The notes: generated from the letters alone by a model not told the origin. A DNA stretch of 64,000 nt from Epithemia pelagica (GCA_946965045.2 OX337238.1:1054001-1118000), one strand, 5' to 3'; counted from the stretch's first letter, positions 1 to 10,110 are shown. Program-made: numbers and translations.

Positions 1-18
1 GTTCCTTACCTAGCTCCC

Positions 19-2991
19 ATGTCGTCGTCTGGCTTCTCGTCGCGTTTTTCGTCTGCTCCTCGCGAGCGTGTGTCTCTGGGCCCTCGCCCTCCCGCTGCGT
101 CTTCGCGTCCTCCTTCGGAGGCCACGTTGCCATCTCTGTCGGGCCTCGGTGTGGGAGTTGGAACGACTACTTTGCGGGTCCCTGTTTCGACGTTGTCGGG
201 TCTTGCACCTGCTTTGTCGGACACGGGGGGGGGGGGGGATAACGAAGGAGTGAGTGGTGATGTGGCTGGTTTGACTGGTTCGGATCGTGGTGGCACGGAA
301 GCATCTCTTGCATCGGCTGGGGGAGGTGCATTTGCACCCCCCTCCCCGCCGCTTTTCTTCTCCCGTGACCGTGCGGGGAGTTTTGCTGCGGGCGTGAACT
401 CTTCGAGTTCTCGTGCGTCGGAAGTTGGATGGTACGCTGGCTTAACTGGTGGCCGTGAAGATGCTGACGCTTCCAGCGGCGGGCCGCCTCCTACTTCTCA
501 AGAGCGGCTTGCTTCTGCATGGGCTAAGTCTGATCGGGAAAGCGAATCTTGGTTCTTGAAGTCGCGTGGTGGGATTTCTGAGAAAGATTCTCTCGAATCC
601 GGAACACCGATGGATGAAGACACCAAGCAAGCTGGGCGAAAACCTTCTGCAGTCGCTTCGATTGCAGAAACTTTTGGTTCTGATCGGTTCCCTGGGGGAT
701 TCCCTTCAAAGTCGGAGATCCATCATGGTGAGCACCCAATCTCTAACAATTTTGTGTCTGTGCGTTGCGTCGATGTGAGTGAGCATGATTTGTGTGGCAG
801 CGCTGTTGGTGCGTCGGGAAAGTTTTGTACGCTCCGCAAGATCTATTGTAAAACCAAGTCCCATCACAAAAGGGGACCCACCTTTCTCGACACCCTGAAG
901 AACAAGGGCCTCGGGAAAGTGCTCTTCATCAACGCTCCAATGAGTAGAGCACAGAAAGGGAAAGAAGATGCCCCTCTGCAAGCCTTCCAAGATCCGTACT
1001 TGGATGCGGCGGCGCTGGATTCGTCTAAGGTCGAAGAACTGATGGCGGCCAAAATTCAGCCGGTCTTAGTCTGGACATCGCTATTCTCGTTGATCAAGAG
1101 CGAAATGCAATCGGATTTGGAACCTACCAAGAAAAATATCGGAGCGGCCTTGGAAGCCATTGGCGAATTGGACGGAGCCGAAACGGATTCATGGTCCATC
1201 GCTGAAGACGATGAATTGGGCTTCGCTACTATGTCGGCATTAAAGAACAAGGCGGTCCACGTCGCTCACACTCCAGCGAAGGGCCTACGTTTGGAAGATG
1301 TGGAACTCCCTCCGCCGATGGAGCCACTTGATTTGCGACCTTTGTCCGCGGAGTCGGCGAACGTAAAGGAAGCTTTGGTTCACAACACTGTTGTGCTGGG
1401 CCAAGCCACTCAAGCATCATCTAATCAACTCGTGGCTTTACGAGCAAGGCAGCTAGAGCAAAACCGGCTGTTGAACATTTTGGTCAACAAAGTGAACGTC
1501 ATGAACGGTCTGCTGGGAGCTCCCCCGTCTGGAGCTGAAACGGTGTCTGTTTGGCAAGCTGTATCGGAGCTACAAGACAAAGAGACGAAACAAGAGGATG
1601 TTTCAGAGGAGTCGAAAGAATGGCGGATCGGAATGATGGATCTCCATCAGAAGATGCATTCGCTCTCCTCCGATCTTGAAGAGGCTAAGCGAAAATCGGA
1701 CGGGTACGAAAAGGACCGCCAGATGCTCAAGCTCCTGCCCGAAGAAGTCAAGAGAATGATTTGGCAGGAATTGAAGAAGGTGGAAAACACAATCATCGAC
1801 GCAAACGAGTATTTCCAAGGAGGAGGTCGCGTCGAGCTAGAGAACCATATTCGATATTTGACCGACACCTTGCATTCGGTGCTACAACAAAGGACGGCAA
1901 GTTCATCCAACTTAGCAAGCGCCGGAATTGATCCCCAGGAGATAGTGGAAATAAAGCGACTTCTGAGCAAGATGGAGGAACAGGAACGAACACAACAATT
2001 GCGCATTACAGACTTGGAAGCAAGATCTGAAATGCAGGCCGTTGAAATAGAGGGAGTTCAGTTCAGCTCACCTGCGCAAGTAAAGGCCTTTGTGATTTCG
2101 AACAACGTCTCGGGAGAGGTGCTAAAGTTCGTCGATGCGATGTCTTTTATTGAGATGGCCACCACAGTCTCCCAAAGTTACACGGACAACATTGAGGTCC
2201 AGTACAAGGGGAGCAGGTCGTCGATGGAAAGACCAAGCGACCAGAAGGCTCTGTACTCGTTCCAGCTTATGGCACCGACTGTCATGGCCGGAACTCCGGA
2301 CCAAGCGCGCACAAATCTACGGAAATTATGTAAAATGGATTCGTATCAGCGATTCAAAGGATCCGGGGCGCGAGACTCTGGAGCGGCTAGTGAAATCCGA
2401 AAACTGCTGAACGACAAACACGCAGCGGTGTTGAAAGAGATCCGCACCTCCGAGATGTCTCAAAACGCAAAGTCTATCGCACATGCTCTGTTGACGGACG
2501 CGAAACATTTCCTGGATACTCTTCTGATCTATATGAAAGATCAGGTAGAAGAATATGGATCGGATACAAATCTCAGCGAAGTGCGTCGTTGGGATCTGGT
2601 CCAAAACATTGTGAGAATCGTGTTTGAGGTAATAAGTCAACCACGCAGAGTTTGTATTGAAATCACAATAAAACAAGCCACGAGTCCTGATCGAGCACAT
2701 GATCTGTTGTGGGCAGTTCTCCAAGCCAACCGCTTACAGAGAGAATTTCTCGATCATGAATTTAAAAATCATCCAAAAGTCGGGCCAATGCTTACCCACT
2801 TCCTTCTTGATGTGGTAAGCTTTCACGATGATGTGGACCCGCTTATAAAGGACGTTCAAAAAGCGGTGACCAACGCTGGGCAAGCCAAACGCAAACTGGA
2901 CGCCTTAGAAAGTCAAATCAAGAATATGCAATCGAGACTCCCGTCGAAGAAGGGAAAAGGAAAAGGAGAAACTCCTGAAGCAGCTACGTGA
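19..2991 (+). CDS. YR-1 ORF1, gag-like protein (990 aa)
   Basis: This is the first ORF of the element, in the place where YR retrotransposons carry a gag-like nucleoprotein. The ATG at 19 is the first in frame. The first 200 or so residues are Ser/Gly/Pro-rich and look disordered. They include four consecutive glycines encoded by a run of 14 G. The rest is mostly helical, with likely coiled coils around residues 440-500, 530-590 and 640-690, and a lysine-rich tail (SKKGKGKGE). I see no zinc knuckle or CCCH finger, unlike the ORF1 of YR-2. It ends at TGA (2989-2991), and the frame stays open beyond it to 3909. The gag role is inferred from position. Confidence 0.7.
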   Translation: MSSSGFSSRFSSAPRERVSLGPRPPAASSRPPSEATLPSLSGLGVGVGTTTLRVPVSTLSGLAPALSDTGGGGDNEGVSGDVAGLTGSDRGGTEASLASAGGGAFAPPSPPLFFSRDRAGSFAAGVNSSSSRASEVGWYAGLTGGREDADASSGGPPPTSQERLASAWAKSDRESESWFLKSRGGISEKDSLESGTPMDEDTKQAGRKPSAVASIAETFGSDRFPGGFPSKSEIHHGEHPISNNFVSVRCVDVSEHDLCGSAVGASGKFCTLRKIYCKTKSHHKRGPTFLDTLKNKGLGKVLFINAPMSRAQKGKEDAPLQAFQDPYLDAAALDSSKVEELMAAKIQPVLVWTSLFSLIKSEMQSDLEPTKKNIGAALEAIGELDGAETDSWSIAEDDELGFATMSALKNKAVHVAHTPAKGLRLEDVELPPPMEPLDLRPLSAESANVKEALVHNTVVLGQATQASSNQLVALRARQLEQNRLLNILVNKVNVMNGLLGAPPSGAETVSVWQAVSELQDKETKQEDVSEESKEWRIGMMDLHQKMHSLSSDLEEAKRKSDGYEKDRQMLKLLPEEVKRMIWQELKKVENTIIDANEYFQGGGRVELENHIRYLTDTLHSVLQQRTASSSNLASAGIDPQEIVEIKRLLSKMEEQERTQQLRITDLEARSEMQAVEIEGVQFSSPAQVKAFVISNNVSGEVLKFVDAMSFIEMATTVSQSYTDNIEVQYKGSRSSMERPSDQKALYSFQLMAPTVMAGTPDQARTNLRKLCKMDSYQRFKGSGARDSGAASEIRKLLNDKHAAVLKEIRTSEMSQNAKSIAHALLTDAKHFLDTLLIYMKDQVEEYGSDTNLSEVRRWDLVQNIVRIVFEVISQPRRVCIEITIKQATSPDRAHDLLWAVLQANRLQREFLDHEFKNHPKVGPMLTHFLLDVVSFHDDVDPLIKDVQKAVTNAGQAKRKLDALESQIKNMQSRLPSKKGKGKGETPEAAT
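225..238 (+). repeat. 14-base G homopolymer inside ORF1
   Basis: Fourteen consecutive G residues encode a poly-glycine stretch near the N-terminus of YR-1 ORF1. Runs of this length are prone to slippage in replication, transcription and sequencing, so the reading frame here depends on the base count being right. Confidence 0.9.
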
Positions 2992-3909
2992 ATCAACGAG
3001 ACTGGAAGAACGCTACCCAACGAAACAGCACGAGACTCTACGGGCGGACGAAAAAGAGAAAGAAGCAAAGAACCCAAGTTCGGACGAGACAAACGAGAAA
3101 AACTGGAATCATACTCCGCTTGGATCGCGCGGAAAGTCCCGATAGAATCGGCAAGTTATTCTTTGGGCATTGTTTCGTCAGGTTTATCAAGTTGGCTTTT
3201 CTTGCCCGGTAATCTGACAGGTTGTGAAATTAAGTGGTTGGTAACTCCAAAGCACCTGCAAAACTGTTGCTCACACCTAATCTCGTCGGGAACGAAGATC
3301 ATTTGGATGGACCCGAGCACATCTTGTGGCGTCGAAGATTATGTTCCCTATTACGACGACTCAGTCGATGTGGTGGTGTTTGAGGGAGCATGTCGGCCCC
3401 CGAAGGCTTCTCACCCGCTGTGGTTGGGCAGAACTCAGTTGGTTTTGTCCGACAGAGGCATGAGAGGAAAACTACCCGAGGGTTGGTGGTCCCATTCCCA
3501 AGTCATAGCCCATTCGGAAACCGGAGGTGTGACAGATTGGGAGGGACGATCACATTGGTTCGCCAAGACGAGTCGCCATGGGAGAAAACCAAGTCACGCA
3601 AACTATGTGTTTGATGATAGGTTCATTCGGGGGGCGCCTAACCTCTTGATCAATCTCGTGGACCGAACAGTCTCGGGAAAACGGACCAGGGAAAGTCTGG
3701 GAGAGAAGCAACTGGACCCGGGAAAAGACCTATTACCGTGGGATCATGTGGCCGTTTTCCGTAAGAAGCGGTTAGTCCTACCCAAGGTGTACGGACAGAA
3801 CGTTCAAGTTCAAGGTCACTTACCCTTAGAGAGCTGTCGTCTTGTATCGACTTGCCAGTATCCGTGGTGCAGAATTGGAATGACACTACGCTCAAGGCCG
3901 TCGTCGTAG
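2992..3909 (+). CDS. YR-1 second coding block, in frame after the ORF1 stop, function unknown
   Basis: The ORF1 frame is open from the codon after the TGA at 2989-2991 to the stop at 3907-3909, about 305 codons. There is no ATG near its beginning, so it is probably expressed as an extension of ORF1, by suppression of the stop or after loss of a sense codon. The first 55 residues are Lys/Arg/Glu-rich. The rest is a mixed, apparently folded sequence with motifs such as YYDDSVDVVVFEGACRPPK. I recognise no domain. The last 58 nt overlap the RT frame in another register, so a frameshift would be needed to join them. It could be the N-terminal part of the RT polyprotein. Confidence 0.5.
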   Translation: MNETGRTLPNETARDSTGGRKRERSKEPKFGRDKREKLESYSAWIARKVPIESASYSLGIVSSGLSSWLFLPGNLTGCEIKWLVTPKHLQNCCSHLISSGTKIIWMDPSTSCGVEDYVPYYDDSVDVVVFEGACRPPKASHPLWLGRTQLVLSDRGMRGKLPEGWWSHSQVIAHSETGGVTDWEGRSHWFAKTSRHGRKPSHANYVFDDRFIRGAPNLLINLVDRTVSGKRTRESLGEKQLDPGKDLLPWDHVAVFRKKRLVLPKVYGQNVQVQGHLPLESCRLVSTCQYPWCRIGMTLRSRPSS

Positions 3910-6782
3910 CATGCACTAAACCTGTAAAGGTCGTGTCGTGCTTAGGCATGTGCTTACGGGCCCGGTTGACTCAAACGCCATTGGATACGGAAAAAGCAGA
4001 CAAGACGTCAGGGGACTCACAAGAAACGGAACATGGCAAGCATGGCAATAGCCAGACGCAGATGAAATGCCAGAAACATAGTGAGCATGGCTATGGCAAT
4101 GAGGAAACGATCGAGGAAGAGGAACGCATGTCCGGCTACACCAAATTGGTGGATACCACCACGGCAGCGGAGAAGGCGGTAAAACATGATAAAGCTGCGG
4201 TTCCCACGGATTTGTGGGATGACAGGATACGGTTCCTGTTGGACCAGGAGACTTTGACGGAGAATCACCGCAGAGCCTTCAATCTCGTAAGACAAGCAAT
4301 GTTGTCAAGGTGGCGACGCAACGTGACCCGATCATGGCTGGCATGGTGGCGACAGAACAACCATCAATTGAAAATAGATGAACCAAACTGGTGGAAGCTC
4401 ATCAAGCAACGAGGTATAGAGGCATGTCGACATGCCTGTGAGGCCACCTTCTGGGCATGGCCAGCAGGATCCAGTGTCTTCTTTTGGCGATGGCCGCCCA
4501 AATATATGCGTGATCTAGCAATTGGAGTCCCACCTTGCTGGACAGGTATGCCCAAACAACAAATCGTCAGACAAGGCGGGCTTGGTGACGAAAACACTAT
4601 CAAGCGCATCGCTGAAAAGATCGACGACGTGCGCGCCAAGAAATACGTCGGAGAGGACGGTGATTGGAAAGCGACGATGAATTACTTCGCCGTTCCAAAG
4701 GGCGAAGACGACGTACAAATGGTATACGATGGAACAAAGAGCGGTCTCAACGACTGTCTGTACGCCCCCTGGTTCCCGTTGCCAGATGCAGAGGTTCTAG
4801 TTCGTACGCTTGACACTGGCTATTGGTGCGTAGACAATGACTACGGCGAGATGTTTCTAAACTTCTGGATTCATCCGGAATTACAGGAGTTTAGCGCCAT
4901 GGACTTCACCCCAATCTACGGGAGGAAAGAAAACGGCGAATTGTGGATTGAAGGGTGGACAAGATGCGCTATGGGACAGAGTCCTTCGCCGTTTACGACG
5001 GTGCAACAAACGCGACGTCTGAAAAGGTTGATGTTGGGCGATAGAAGAAGACGATCAAATGTTTTCAGATGGTATCGGGTAGTGACAAACCTCCCGGGCA
5101 CTATGGATTATCGCCCAGGAGAACCCTGGATCGCAAAACGGAGACAGAATGGGGCGCTAGCGGCGGACGCCCACGATTACGTGGACGACTTACGAGGAAC
5201 TGGGCCAACGTCCAATGACGCATGGAGGATAAACTCAGTTATTGCAAAAACTGCCTCGTTCTATGGTGTACAGGACGCGGCGCGGAAAAGAAGAGAGCAA
5301 ACACAACGACCAGGAGCGTGGGCTGGAGCAGTATGTGGCACCGCTCCGGATCGTCCTTTCATATCTGTTACCCAAGAGAAGTGGGAAAAGACGCAACGAG
5401 AAATAAGCAGGTTGCGATCAGAGATAGATGGGATAGAATCCGCAACACCAAGAGGTACCGTGCAACGAAAGGTACTCGAAGAAGTTGCAGGGTTTATCAA
5501 TCACGTGGGACGGGCGTATCCAACCTTACTGTTGTATTTGAACGGAGTCTACGCTACCATCAACGTGTGGCGACCCGATCGGGACGAAGACGGTTGGAAA
5601 GTCAATCACCACGAAACAAACTCGCGATACAGTGGTAGTTATAAAGACGCTCCGGCTCGAGTGCGCTTGGTCAAGCGAATGACCTTCGATGTGCAAGCGA
5701 TGGAGTCGCTTACTGCGGCGAAACACCCTCCTGAACGATTCCTGCGTCCGAACAAATCTACCGCTAAAGCCAGGTACTATTTCGGCGATGCTTCTGGAGC
5801 AGGGTTCGGTATGTCCGGTTGGACACCCGGCGACAATGAAATTGAGGTAGACTTTGGGGCGTGGGAGGCTTCGGCGATGCTAGGCTCTTCATCTAACTTC
5901 AGGGAACTAGCGAATATCGTCATGAAGATCGAAGATCTTGATCGCCAAGGACGAATCAATGCAGAAACGGAAATCTTTATTTTTACTGATAACGTCCACG
6001 CCGAAGCAGCGTTTTACCGAGGGTCGGCAAAGTCACCCGAGGTGCTGCACCTGATGTTCCGCCTTCATCAGATCCTCATGAAAGGCAACGCATTCATTCA
6101 TGTGGTTTGGGTGGCGGGAAAAAGAATGATCGCTCAAGGCAGCGACGGTCTATCGCGATCAGACCTAACGAGTGGAGTGTTGAGAGGCCAGAGTATGCTT
6201 GATTACGTCCCATTACACTTGTCGGCAAGTGAACGACAGCCGCAAGGGACATCAACGCTACTCAAACGCATTATGGGTGACCGTTTCAATCGGGCGTTGC
6301 GAATGGAGCCGCAAGACTGGTTCACGGCTCCTCAAGACACCGATGGAATCTTCATCTGGGAGCCTCCCCCTTGCTTGGCTGACGTCGCCATATATATGAT
6401 GAGCGAGGCATGGCATATTCGTCCATGGAATGTGCATGTCATGTTGATTCCGTCTTTAATGAGCGGGAAGTGGAGGAAGATGTTGTTCAAAATTTCCGAC
6501 GTCATCTGTGTGCTGCCTTTTGGTGATGAGTGGTGGCCTCGCGAGTCAGAGTTCGAACCTCTCACTCTCGCGTTTATTTTCCCTCTTCTCCACAGAGCTC
6601 CTTGGCGAATTAAATTCGAACCATTTTTTCGAGACCAAAGCCATTACGTGCGTACGTTGCACAGGCAATCTGTCCCATTCGCGGGGCATCATCTGTGCCA
6701 ACTATGGGCACGAGCGTGGTCATTGGAAGGCGTGTCGTTCGGCGTATCACCCTCGTTGCTACGAGGTAACGGCCAAGCCTGA
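3852..6782 (+). CDS. YR-1 reverse transcriptase and RNase H
   Basis: This block copies the element RNA into DNA. The RT core is recognisable: a MGQSPSPF segment around residue 380 matches the conserved loop before the palm motif, and the catalytic box YVDD lies near residue 443 (about 5180). An RNase H-like domain follows, with a first acidic residue in FGDASGAGFG (near 5785), a second in IFTDNVHAEAAF and a third in the GSDGLSRSD motif typical of DIRS-order elements. Position 3852 is a TTG and not a credible start. The frame is open upstream and is probably entered from the preceding block by frameshifting around 3830-3900. The 3' end overlaps the recombinase ORF by 275 nt in a different frame. 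Confidence 0.85.
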   Translation: MPVSVVQNWNDTTLKAVVVACTKPVKVVSCLGMCLRARLTQTPLDTEKADKTSGDSQETEHGKHGNSQTQMKCQKHSEHGYGNEETIEEEERMSGYTKLVDTTTAAEKAVKHDKAAVPTDLWDDRIRFLLDQETLTENHRRAFNLVRQAMLSRWRRNVTRSWLAWWRQNNHQLKIDEPNWWKLIKQRGIEACRHACEATFWAWPAGSSVFFWRWPPKYMRDLAIGVPPCWTGMPKQQIVRQGGLGDENTIKRIAEKIDDVRAKKYVGEDGDWKATMNYFAVPKGEDDVQMVYDGTKSGLNDCLYAPWFPLPDAEVLVRTLDTGYWCVDNDYGEMFLNFWIHPELQEFSAMDFTPIYGRKENGELWIEGWTRCAMGQSPSPFTTVQQTRRLKRLMLGDRRRRSNVFRWYRVVTNLPGTMDYRPGEPWIAKRRQNGALAADAHDYVDDLRGTGPTSNDAWRINSVIAKTASFYGVQDAARKRREQTQRPGAWAGAVCGTAPDRPFISVTQEKWEKTQREISRLRSEIDGIESATPRGTVQRKVLEEVAGFINHVGRAYPTLLLYLNGVYATINVWRPDRDEDGWKVNHHETNSRYSGSYKDAPARVRLVKRMTFDVQAMESLTAAKHPPERFLRPNKSTAKARYYFGDASGAGFGMSGWTPGDNEIEVDFGAWEASAMLGSSSNFRELANIVMKIEDLDRQGRINAETEIFIFTDNVHAEAAFYRGSAKSPEVLHLMFRLHQILMKGNAFIHVVWVAGKRMIAQGSDGLSRSDLTSGVLRGQSMLDYVPLHLSASERQPQGTSTLLKRIMGDRFNRALRMEPQDWFTAPQDTDGIFIWEPPPCLADVAIYMMSEAWHIRPWNVHVMLIPSLMSGKWRKMLFKISDVICVLPFGDEWWPRESEFEPLTLAFIFPLLHRAPWRIKFEPFFRDQSHYVRTLHRQSVPFAGHHLCQLWARAWSLEGVSFGVSPSLLRGNGQA

Positions 6783-8170
6783 TCCATTTCCTCGGGACCT
6801 TCAGCCTCGAAAGATGGAATTGGACGCGAATGGGGATTGGGTAGAAGAAACAGAAGGTTGGGAGACTACTGAAAAGGAGCGAAAGGACATGGAGCAATGG
6901 TATACGTGTGCGAGGGCGGGCGACCATCTCATGACCACGTTCCAATGCACACTGTGCCACTTTCGCAACATATACAAAAGAGATCCAGTTTTCGAGTCAA
7001 GGGAAGACGAATGGGCGCAACTTTGTATCACTCGAGCCAACCTAGACGCTTTTTGGGCGAGACGATCAAGTACCGTCAAGAGTAACCTGTTAGAGGTAAT
7101 TCGGGTCATGAAAATTCTCAAAGACCTTCGTGTGGAGAATCCTTGTCCTGATATTCCCAGAGGTCCATTTCCGGACGAAGATGTGCATGGCATGGTGCCT
7201 GCTATGATCTCTCTCCAACGTTCCATGGATCATGGAAGAAACTCCAAGACTATACAGTGGGACACTATGCGAGGGATCCGGTCGGGAATCAGCAACTTTA
7301 TTCACACCACTCCAAAGGGATCAGAGGGAGCCATTCTGTCCGATGGAAAGAGGTCGACACACATTACCACCAGCCCTACGAATTCACTGTGGTTCAAGAA
7401 ATTCATGATCGGCAGCCACGAGCGTATGGGTGACGTCAAGTTGCAAGACGCCGCGGTATCCATTGAGTTGTTGCTGGCTTTACAAGGCTTCTATGAAAAG
7501 GAATGGGCTCGAGAAGAAGAATTGACAGTTGGATACTCGCATTCAAAGTTTGAGACAGTTGTGATGGGAGCAGCACTCATGTTGGGCTTTTCTTCGGCAC
7601 TCCGAGGAGAAGAGCTAGGCCATATCAGACTGGGCGAATCAAAATTTTACACGAGCTTCGGGCTGAAACACCCCAAGAAACCTCATGTGGTGTTGGCTCT
7701 GCAAGGCAGATTTAAGAACACAACGGGCTTTAGAAGACACAAAATTCCGTTGGCAGCCGAATCAAAGTCAGGCATCAAGAATGCTGTGTGGATGACGAGA
7801 TTGTTCAATCTGTATTCATTGGTAGGCGTGGAAGAAGGTCCGCTAATCAGGTTGAGACCCCGGAGCGACCAGGCAGCAAGCATAAGGGAATTGGATATCC
7901 TTTGGCACAAGGGCCTGTATGTGATGCAAATCGCTCATTCGTCACTAGTACCAGACATGTCGGAGTCAGGAGCCTCGTTCAGTGTGAGGCGATGGTTCCA
8001 CCACACAAGCTAGGAACCAACGTGTTCCGAAAGATGTTGTGAATCTCAACAACCGATGGAGGAAACAAGAACAGGCTGGAAACAGGTTCGCTCAATCGGA
8101 AATGTTGGAGGTTTACACGGATGTTGTTGCAGCACTTCGAACGTTGCTGCAGTATTCAGAAGAGTTATAA
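6508..8170 (+). pseudogene. YR-1 tyrosine recombinase, frameshifted near its C-terminus
   Basis: This is the recombinase that would integrate the element from a circular cDNA. The frame runs 6508-8013; the first ATG in it is at 6526. The N-terminal part has Cys/His clusters (CVRC...CANYGHERGHWKAC...HPRC and C...CTLC, 6645-6960) that look like zinc-binding fingers. The recombinase fold follows, with the box A arginine in SSALRGEELG near 7600. After SFSVRR (about 7990) the true C-terminus continues in another frame to TAA at 8168-8170. It holds the GSTTQARN segment, the NLNNRWR segment and the probable nucleophile tyrosine in MLEVYTDV. The 6508 frame instead stops at TAG 8011-8013. One small indel near 7990 would explain this. 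Confidence 0.75.
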
Positions 8171-8234
8171 TTTGTTCAAAGGCGAGGTGACAGAACGCCT
8201 TTGTTATTTGATACGAAAGAAGATGCAAGGTGGG

Positions 8235-8681
8235 GGATAAGGATAAGCTGACGACATGTCGCTTGTTCGTCGTTTACGAGTTGGCTGTTGGATCTCGGAA
8301 ACCGTGGACATGTGAAAGCTTTGCTAGAGTTCTTGCAGTGGCATGTGAGGATTTTGGCAAATGGTATTTCGCGGAGGTTCGCCCCGCGTGCCAACCCGTG
8401 TATTCGGGGGCCAGTAACTGTACTCGGGTTATGAATCTACGGTCAGCACGAGTGTGCTGGGTAACAGACAGCTACCGAGCGCGCGTCGATTCGAAAGAGT
8501 GGTCTCGCATTTCCCGCGGCCGCTTTGCTCCTATGGGTTGGAGTTGCCCTATCAGTAAATTGTACGTAGTCAGTACTATACGTGCAAATGCATACCCATG
8601 CTTCCTTTGTGTTTGTGACCAATGCCAGTTGAGTAGGTAAAAGGAAGTGAGGCGAGGAGTGAGCAGGACAGAGGAGATGCC
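8235..8681 (+). repeat. YR-1 split direct repeat B1
   Basis: A 447-bp segment begins 64 nt after the recombinase stop and is repeated 721 bp downstream at 8956-9402. I find a single difference (C at 8252, A in the other copy). Its position directly after the last ORF identifies it as the internal B repeat. Confidence 0.95.
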
Positions 8682-8955
8682 TATATGTGCTCAAGCTAAT
8701 CCGGTGGCGACAACAGACGAAGTCAGTCATCGAGCTCACGGACGTTTACCTACAAGAGAAGAATCAGACGATTGAACAAGATCCAAGTGCGTATGAGAAA
8801 TCTCTGTAAGAGTTTGGAACCACGGATTTTGGACAATCGTCTTGGTCACACTGTCTTCAGATTGATCTAGTCGATAAGGTGCTTTTCCCTGCAGGTTCAG
8901 CATCTATTGAGGTTGTATTGCTCTGAGTTTAAGTTTTTTCCCACCCTCCCTCCCT
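8682..8955 (+). repeat. YR-1 repeat A2 (partner A1 predicted left of the window)
   Basis: This 274-bp segment sits between the two B copies. In Ngaro/PAT-type elements the unit between B1 and B2 duplicates the left end of the element. No matching copy is seen at positions 1-18 or elsewhere in the window, so A1 must lie upstream. The assignment rests on architecture. Confidence 0.7.
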
Positions 8956-9402
8956 GGATAAGGATAAGCTGAAGACATGTCGCTTGTTCGTCGTTTACGA
9001 GTTGGCTGTTGGATCTCGGAAACCGTGGACATGTGAAAGCTTTGCTAGAGTTCTTGCAGTGGCATGTGAGGATTTTGGCAAATGGTATTTCGCGGAGGTT
9101 CGCCCCGCGTGCCAACCCGTGTATTCGGGGGCCAGTAACTGTACTCGGGTTATGAATCTACGGTCAGCACGAGTGTGCTGGGTAACAGACAGCTACCGAG
9201 CGCGCGTCGATTCGAAAGAGTGGTCTCGCATTTCCCGCGGCCGCTTTGCTCCTATGGGTTGGAGTTGCCCTATCAGTAAATTGTACGTAGTCAGTACTAT
9301 ACGTGCAAATGCATACCCATGCTTCCTTTGTGTTTGTGACCAATGCCAGTTGAGTAGGTAAAAGGAAGTGAGGCGAGGAGTGAGCAGGACAGAGGAGATG
9401 CC
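8956..9402 (+). repeat. YR-1 split direct repeat B2, right end of element
   Basis: Second copy of the 447-bp B repeat. Similarity to B1 stops at 9402, where unrelated sequence begins, which marks the right terminus of the element. Confidence 0.95.
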
Positions 9403-9779
9403 GGAACTTTCCACTGTCTGTTTATGAAAACTTCTTCGCAGCGGGAAAGCCACTTTTTGACCAAGTGGGACACGCAACAGATGATAGTGTTGCCCATCAA
9501 CACAACTACCTCTAACATGTTCTTCACTGTGCAAAAGTATTGGAAGTGGACGTTTCTACCAATGGTGTGAGAACCTACCAACACTGGAGAGACTGTTACA
9601 TGTTCACTGCTCATAATTTATAATAGTTAATAGTCGTACGCATCACATATCAGAGAAAGATCTTTTGTGTCAATGGTACATTTGCATGGAGGACCAGAAA
9701 TTGACGGGAACTTGAATACAAAAGTGGTTCTCTTCCTTATATGTCGTTGTCGTTATGAGACCCGCGTTTTCCTTCCCTT

Positions 9780-10004
9780 TCAACGTTTGTGGGGGGCATT
9801 GACACGACGCTTGTGTGATTTTTTACCCTTGCCTGGCATTGACATATCACCATCACCATGTTGGTCCAGCATTCGCAGAACTTGTTCAAGATCCAAATCG
9901 TCTTCGGGGTCGGCAGACACCAGCACCTGAGCTTGACTCCGAGAAACCCAACTCATCAGAGAAAGGAACATCACAAACAGAAAAGCTGATTTCTTGAGGA
10001 ACAT
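9780..10004 (-). CDS. small putative secreted protein (74 aa)
   Basis: An ATG at 10004 opens 74 codons ending in TGA at 9780. The N-terminus is a convincing signal peptide: a Lys pair, a hydrophobic core (SAFLFVMFLSLMSW) and a small-residue cleavage region ending in SQAQ. The predicted mature part is about 45 residues, acidic first (DPEDDLDLEQ), then strongly basic (KGKKSHKRRVNAPHKR). I recognise no family. It could be a whole small gene or the first exon of a longer one. The 197-bp tandem repeats at 10111-10699 lie directly upstream, in what would be its promoter. Confidence 0.4.
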   Translation of the reverse strand: MFLKKSAFLFVMFLSLMSWVSRSQAQVLVSADPEDDLDLEQVLRMLDQHGDGDMSMPGKGKKSHKRRVNAPHKR

Positions 10005-10110
10005 GGTTGCGTATAGGTGGGATCAACGAAGTTACGGGCGACGAGGTAAAGGCACCAGCTTCTCCTTCTTTTGTTGTGAAACCAAATTGCAACCATGCGA
10101 AGAGCTCGAG

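Larger units (their letters stand above)
1..9402 (+). mobile_element. YR-1: tyrosine-recombinase retrotransposon (Ngaro/PAT-like), left end missing
   Basis: This element carries, in order, a gag-like ORF1, a block of unknown function, reverse transcriptase with RNase H, and a tyrosine recombinase, followed by a B1-A2-B2 repeat block. Split direct repeats (A1-ORFs-B1-A2-B2) define the Ngaro and PAT-like YR retrotransposons, which integrate through the recombinase and make no target duplication. B1 and B2 are visible here. The partner of A2, repeat A1, is not in the window and should lie just before position 1. B1 and B2 differ at one base in 447, so the copy is young, yet the recombinase carries a frameshift near 7990. 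The right boundary is the end of B2. Confidence 0.85.
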
